A stretch of DNA of 64,000 nt from Sellimonas sp963559135 (GTDB lineage Bacteria > Bacillota > Clostridia > Lachnospirales > Lachnospiraceae). Below the pieces are notes generated by a model that was given only the letters and a program-made list of their open reading frames with translations, was not told where the DNA came from and made no database searches. The stretch lies in the NCBI GenBank assembly GCA_963559135.1, contig CAUWJP010000001.1, positions 1-64,000 of the forward strand, in the 5' to 3' direction. The translations under genes and the position numbers were made by a program. Positions 60,723 to 64,000 of the stretch are shown here, in pieces (the stretch's first letter is position 1; each line of letters opens with the position of its first letter).

Positions 60723-62165
60723 ATGATGCAGACAAATGAAAATGCAATTGAACATATACCGGTAACAGAACCGGAACGACAGTATTACTTTATCGAAAAG
60801 TGCAAAGACTATGTCCGGCAGATTTCAGAGGGACTTGGACGTCCGCTGACAGCGGCAGTAATCACATTTGGATGTCAGATGAATGCCAGAGATTCTGAAA
60901 AGTTGACCGGAATTCTGGAGAAGATCGGATATGTGATGATTGATCAGGAAGAAAAGGCAGATTTTGTCATTTACAATACCTGTACTGTCAGGGAAAATGC
61001 GAACCAGAGAGTCTATGGAAGGCTTGGACAGCTGAACCGCGTCAAGAGAAAAAAACCGCACATGCTGATCGGACTCTGCGGTTGTATGATGCAGGAGCCA
61101 CATGTGGTGGAGAAGTTGAAAAAGAGCTACCGGTTTGTGGATCTGATTTTTGGAACCCACAATATTTATAAATTTGCGGAAGTGCTTGCTACCCGATTTG
61201 AATCCGAACGGATGGTCATTGATATATGGAAAGATACTGACCGGATCGTGGAGGATCTTCCGAGCGAGCGGAAATACTCGTTTAAATCCGGAGTCAATAT
61301 TATGTTTGGCTGCAACAACTTTTGCAGCTACTGTATTGTTCCGTACGTGAGAGGCAGGGAGAGGAGTCGGAATCCGCGGGATATCATCCGGGAAATCGAG
61401 AATCTGGTGGAGGACGGCGTGAAAGAAGTCATGCTTCTGGGGCAGAATGTCAATTCCTACGGAAAAACGCTGGAGGAACCGATGACGTTTGCAGAGCTTT
61501 TGCGGGAAGTGGAAAAGATTGACGGTCTGGAACGAATCCGTTTTATGACGTCCCATCCGAAGGATCTGTCCGATGAGCTTATCGAAGTTATGCGAACTTC
61601 CAAAAAGATCTGTCATCATCTGCACCTTCCGGTACAGTCCGGAAGCACGGAGATCTTAAAGAAGATGAACCGCAGATATACAAAAGAACAGTATCTGGAA
61701 CTGGTACGTAAGATCCGGGAAGCAGTGCCGGACATCTCACTTACGACTGACATAATTGTCGGCTTTCCGCAGGAGACGGAGGAAGATTTTGAAGAAACAC
61801 TGGATGTGGTGAGAAAGGTACGCTACGACAGTGCATTTACCTTCATCTATTCCAAACGGACCGGAACACCGGCGGCAGTCATGGAAGGACAAGTGCCGGA
61901 GGAAGTGGTGAAAGACCGTTTTGACCGCCTGTTAAAGGAAGTTCAGACGATTGCCTCCGAAGAGTGCGCAAAGCATGAAGGAACCATTCAGACTGCACTG
62001 GTGGAGCAGGTCAACGAACAAGATCCATCCCTCGTAACAGGAAGACTCAGTAACAATCTGCTTGTTCATTTCCCGGGAACGAAGGAACAGATCGGAGAGC
62101 TCATTGATGTGAAACTTCTAGAGTGCAAAGGATTTTATTACATCGGAGAAGCAGTGGAAAAATAA
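60723..62165 (+). CDS. miaB: tRNA-2-methylthio-N6-dimethylallyladenosine synthase MiaB
   Basis: 480 residues: an N-terminal UPF0004 domain with G-C-Q-M-N-A-R-D-S-E and two more Cys for the second cluster, radical-SAM core with C-x3-C-x2-C in N-N-F-C-S-Y-C preceded by G-C, and a C-terminal TRAM domain. It adds methylthio to i6A37 in tRNAs. The start is ATG 60723 or 60726, preceded by aaggaaagagag. A TTGACA at 60658-60663 may be its -35 box (with TAGTCT 17 bases on), as the TATAAT at 60693 is too far away. Confidence 0.95.
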   Translation: MMQTNENAIEHIPVTEPERQYYFIEKCKDYVRQISEGLGRPLTAAVITFGCQMNARDSEKLTGILEKIGYVMIDQEEKADFVIYNTCTVRENANQRVYGRLGQLNRVKRKKPHMLIGLCGCMMQEPHVVEKLKKSYRFVDLIFGTHNIYKFAEVLATRFESERMVIDIWKDTDRIVEDLPSERKYSFKSGVNIMFGCNNFCSYCIVPYVRGRERSRNPRDIIREIENLVEDGVKEVMLLGQNVNSYGKTLEEPMTFAELLREVEKIDGLERIRFMTSHPKDLSDELIEVMRTSKKICHHLHLPVQSGSTEILKKMNRRYTKEQYLELVRKIREAVPDISLTTDIIVGFPQETEEDFEETLDVVRKVRYDSAFTFIYSKRTGTPAAVMEGQVPEEVVKDRFDRLLKEVQTIASEECAKHEGTIQTALVEQVNEQDPSLVTGRLSNNLLVHFPGTKEQIGELIDVKLLECKGFYYIGEAVEK

Positions 62166-62199
62166 TCCGGCAGCCTGGCGGATGCATAATGCCAGAAAT

Positions 62200-62246
62200 A
62201 ACGCCCACACTATGTATGGAAATGTACAAAAGTGAGGGCGTTTTTT
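62200..62246 (+). terminator. miaB terminator whose right arm carries the next gene's ribosome binding site
   Basis: The arms aacgccc-a-cact and agtg-a-gggcgtt (one internal mismatch each) are followed by a T run that ends at the ATG 62247. The gaggg at 62234-62238 in the right arm is the only Shine-Dalgarno for that ATG. Confidence 0.8.
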
Positions 62247-62663
62247 ATGAAAAAATTAAGTGAATACTTATTTCTGTGGGCAGTCGGAGGCTGCCTTTAC
62301 TATACATTTGAAATCCTGTTCCGAGGATTTTCCCATTGGACCATGTTTGCGCTTGGCGGACTGTGCCTTGTATTCTGCACAGCACAGGGGCTTGCCGGAA
62401 GGTGGCAGGCTCCACTTGGAATCCAGATTTTTCGCTGCATGGTTTTTGTGACTTCCTGCGAATTTATTACGGGAATCATCGTGAATAAATGGCTGAATCT
62501 CGGCATCTGGGACTACAGTAACGTACCATTTCAGCTCTTCGGACAGATTTGCCTGCCCTTTATGGCACTGTTTGGATTTCTCTGTACAATCGGAATTTAT
62601 CTGGGAGGTTATCTGCTGCATGCGCTTTACGGGGAAGAAAAGCCGAAAATCCCGATATGGTAA
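62247..62663 (+). CDS. Putative ABC-transporter-like membrane protein (CmpB/YmcC-type four-helix family)
   Basis: 138 residues with four hydrophobic helices (about 8-28, 33-50, 65-85 and 105-125) and W-A-V-G-G-C-L-Y-Y-T-F-E-I-L-F-R-G at the start, as in the family called putative ABC transporter permease of Firmicutes (PF06541). The naming in databases is weak and no ATPase partner is near. The ATG at 62247 lies right behind the miaB terminator T run. The C-terminus ends in a short polar tail. Confidence 0.7.
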   Translation: MKKLSEYLFLWAVGGCLYYTFEILFRGFSHWTMFALGGLCLVFCTAQGLAGRWQAPLGIQIFRCMVFVTSCEFITGIIVNKWLNLGIWDYSNVPFQLFGQICLPFMALFGFLCTIGIYLGGYLLHALYGEEKPKIPIW

Positions 62664-62680
62664 CAAAAACGAAATTTTTC

Positions 62681-62709
62681 TTTTTTTGCCCGAAGAATGG
62701 TGATATAAT
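62681..62709 (+). promoter_or_regulatory. Weak promoter candidate for mutS
   Basis: A perfect TATAAT at 62704-62709 with only a T-rich stretch (tttttt at 62681-62686) at the -35 distance. Confidence 0.35.
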
Positions 62710-62797
62710 GTAATATCAGGGCAAAGTTCCCTGAATACGAAAACAGGAAGTAAAAAAGATAAAATAGAACAAGCAGCAAAAGAAAAGGAGAAATAAA

Positions 62798-64000
62798 GTG
62801 GCAGAATTAACACCAATGATGCAGCAATATATGGAAACGAAAAAAGAATATAAGGACTGCATTTTATTTTATCGCCTTGGGGATTTTTATGAAATGTTTT
62901 TTGATGACGCACTGACAGCGTCCAAAGAGCTTGAAATTACTCTGACCGGGAAAAACTGCGGTCTGGAAGAGCGCGCGCCAATGTGCGGGGTACCGTATCA
63001 CGCAGTGGACAGTTACCTGTCCCGGCTGGTAGAGAAGGGATATAAGGTTGCCATCTGCGAGCAGGTAGAGGATCCGAAGCAGGCGAAGGGGATCGTCAAA
63101 AGGGAGGTTATCCGGATTGTCACTCCGGGAACCAATATCGATTCCATGACAAGGGATGAGACAAAGAATAATTATATCATGGCCATTGTCTACGACGCGG
63201 GAAGATACGGAATCTCCATTGCGGACGTTTCCACCGGAGATTACTTTGTGACAGAAACAGACAGCGAGAGCAAGTTGTTTGATGAGATTTATAAATTTTC
63301 ACCATCCGAGATTATCTGTAACGAAGCACTATATGTAAGTGGGATTCAGTTAGAAGATCTGAAAAATCGGATGCACGTTGCCATTTCTTCCTTGGATGCT
63401 TGGTATTTTGACGAGGAACTTTGTAAAAAAGCATTGAAAGAACATTTTCAGGTGGCGTCTCTGGAGAGCCTTGGAATCGCAGATTATGATTGCGGCGTGA
63501 ACGCTTCTGGAGCGCTGCTTCAGTATTTAATCGAGACACAGAAGACGTCCCTTGCCCATCTGACGAAGCTTACCACATATTCCACAGGAAAATATATGGT
63601 ACTGGACAGTTCTACAAGGAGAAATCTAGAGCTTTGCGAGACTCTGCGGGAAAAGCAAAAGAGAGGATCCCTTCTCTGGGTGCTGGATAAGACAAAAACG
63701 GCCATGGGAGCCAGACTCCTGAGGAAATATGTGGAGCAGCCGATGATCGATAAAGAGGAGATTATAAAGCGGCTGGATGCGGTGGAGGAACTTTTAAAGG
63801 AGGCAATTTCCAGGGAAGAGATCCGGGAATATTTGTCCTCGGTTTACGATCTGGAACGACTGGTAGGACGAATTTCCTATCAGTCGGCCAATCCGAGGGA
63901 TCTGACAGCCTTTAAGGCGTCTCTTTCCATGCTGCCGCATATCAGGACGATTCTGGGAGACATGAAGAGTCCGCTGCTTCAGAAATTGTATGAGGAAATA
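62798..64000 (+). CDS. mutS: DNA mismatch repair protein MutS, 5' part (runs off the window)
   Basis: 401 codons without a stop up to the window edge. The start is GTG 62798 behind aaaaggag. L-T-P-M-M-Q-Q-Y with L-F-Y-R-L-G-D-F-Y-E-M-F-F-D-D is the mismatch-binding domain with its Phe-x-Glu (F-Y-E) wedge; T-L-T-G-K-N-C-G, M-C-G-V-P-Y-H-A and E-Q-V-E-D-P follow, then connector and lever domains. The ATPase half lies beyond 64000. It recognises mispaired bases after replication. In many Clostridia miaB and mutS are neighbours, as here. Confidence 0.95.
   Translation, partial: MAELTPMMQQYMETKKEYKDCILFYRLGDFYEMFFDDALTASKELEITLTGKNCGLEERAPMCGVPYHAVDSYLSRLVEKGYKVAICEQVEDPKQAKGIVKREVIRIVTPGTNIDSMTRDETKNNYIMAIVYDAGRYGISIADVSTGDYFVTETDSESKLFDEIYKFSPSEIICNEALYVSGIQLEDLKNRMHVAISSLDAWYFDEELCKKALKEHFQVASLESLGIADYDCGVNASGALLQYLIETQKTSLAHLTKLTTYSTGKYMVLDSSTRRNLELCETLREKQKRGSLLWVLDKTKTAMGARLLRKYVEQPMIDKEEIIKRLDAVEELLKEAISREEIREYLSSVYDLERLVGRISYQSANPRDLTAFKASLSMLPHIRTILGDMKSPLLQKLYEEI

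Noticed and set aside
1..64000. CRISPR arrays, tRNA/rRNA genes, transposases, prophage
   Set aside because: No short regularly spaced repeats, no cloverleaf-like tRNA ends noticed, no transposase or phage structural motifs in any intact frame. A dedicated tRNA or ncRNA scan was not possible here.

Overview
The window looks like the chromosome of a spore-forming, low-to-mid GC Gram-positive anaerobe of the Lachnospiraceae type (Mediterraneibacter/Ruminococcus, Dorea or Blautia relatives). The basis is the mix of Gram-positive ribosome binding sites, yqfC/yqfD sporulation genes beside phoH and ybeY, DUF896 and DUF4250 proteins, a ferredoxin-type aldo/keto reductase, ChW-repeat surface proteins and a potABCD operon with a cupin regulator. 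The species is not determined. I saw no tRNA, rRNA, CRISPR array, phage genes or intact transposase. The right edge cuts mutS.

Layout. 0-4.8 kb: ketopantoate reductase, HelD-like helicase, membrane acyltransferase and rlmH. 5.0-14.6 kb: an accessory stretch of small genes, each with its own ribosome binding site, mixed with wreckage: VanZ and NUDIX remnants, a start-less DUF3784-like stub, a dihydrofolate-reductase-like pseudogene, a P-loop/GNAT chimera and a GNAT gene with an early stop. An intact M24 peptidase, a GH2 glycosidase, an HD hydrolase and a GNAT lie among them. 14.7-22.4 kb: FAD/Rieske oxidoreductase with a tocopherol-cyclase-like partner, an MNT/HEPN pair, an unknown protein with an ADGPT motif, a secreted anchored protein, a coiled-coil protein, an SMC-like ATPase and an aldo/keto reductase. 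22.4-30.8 kb: pyrroline-5-carboxylate dehydrogenase (minus strand), then a sucrose/fructan locus (truncated ROK kinase, AraC regulator, EIIBCA PTS, GH32 hydrolase), then a P-loop kinase with no normal start codon and an HD phosphohydrolase.

30.8-37.5 kb is a cell-surface region. Two adjacent genes carry the same module of nine ChW repeats arranged as three triplets. One ends in an L,D-transpeptidase and is intact. The other ends in what I read as a GT80 (PM0188-like) sialyltransferase domain and is broken by three lesions. A polysaccharide deacetylase follows on the minus strand. 37.6-46.1 kb is housekeeping and sporulation: dus, yqfC, yqfD, phoH, ybeY, a SpoVB/MurJ-type flippase, pdxY-like kinase, DUF896, 5-formyl-THF cyclo-ligase and DUF4250.

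46.1-51.1 kb is a five-gene operon behind a long structured leader: two TasA/camelysin-like proteins, a large adhesin-like protein, a TasA-like protein with a C-terminal membrane anchor, and a dedicated SipW-type signal peptidase. It reads as a self-contained exported fibre or pilus-like system. 51.2-54.5 kb: cutC and a large transglutaminase-like protein. 54.7-59.7 kb: the polyamine operon puuR-like/potA/potB/potCD, in which PotA has a large C-terminal expansion and PotC is fused to PotD. 59.7-64 kb: a 5'-truncated MATE gene, miaB, a small membrane protein whose ribosome binding site lies inside the miaB terminator hairpin, and the start of mutS.

The strongest candidate for something undescribed is the secreted ChW-repeat/GT80-like protein next to its ChW-repeat L,D-transpeptidase twin, followed by the SipW fibre operon. 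A second theme is the number of damaged accessory genes (about ten) among intact housekeeping genes.
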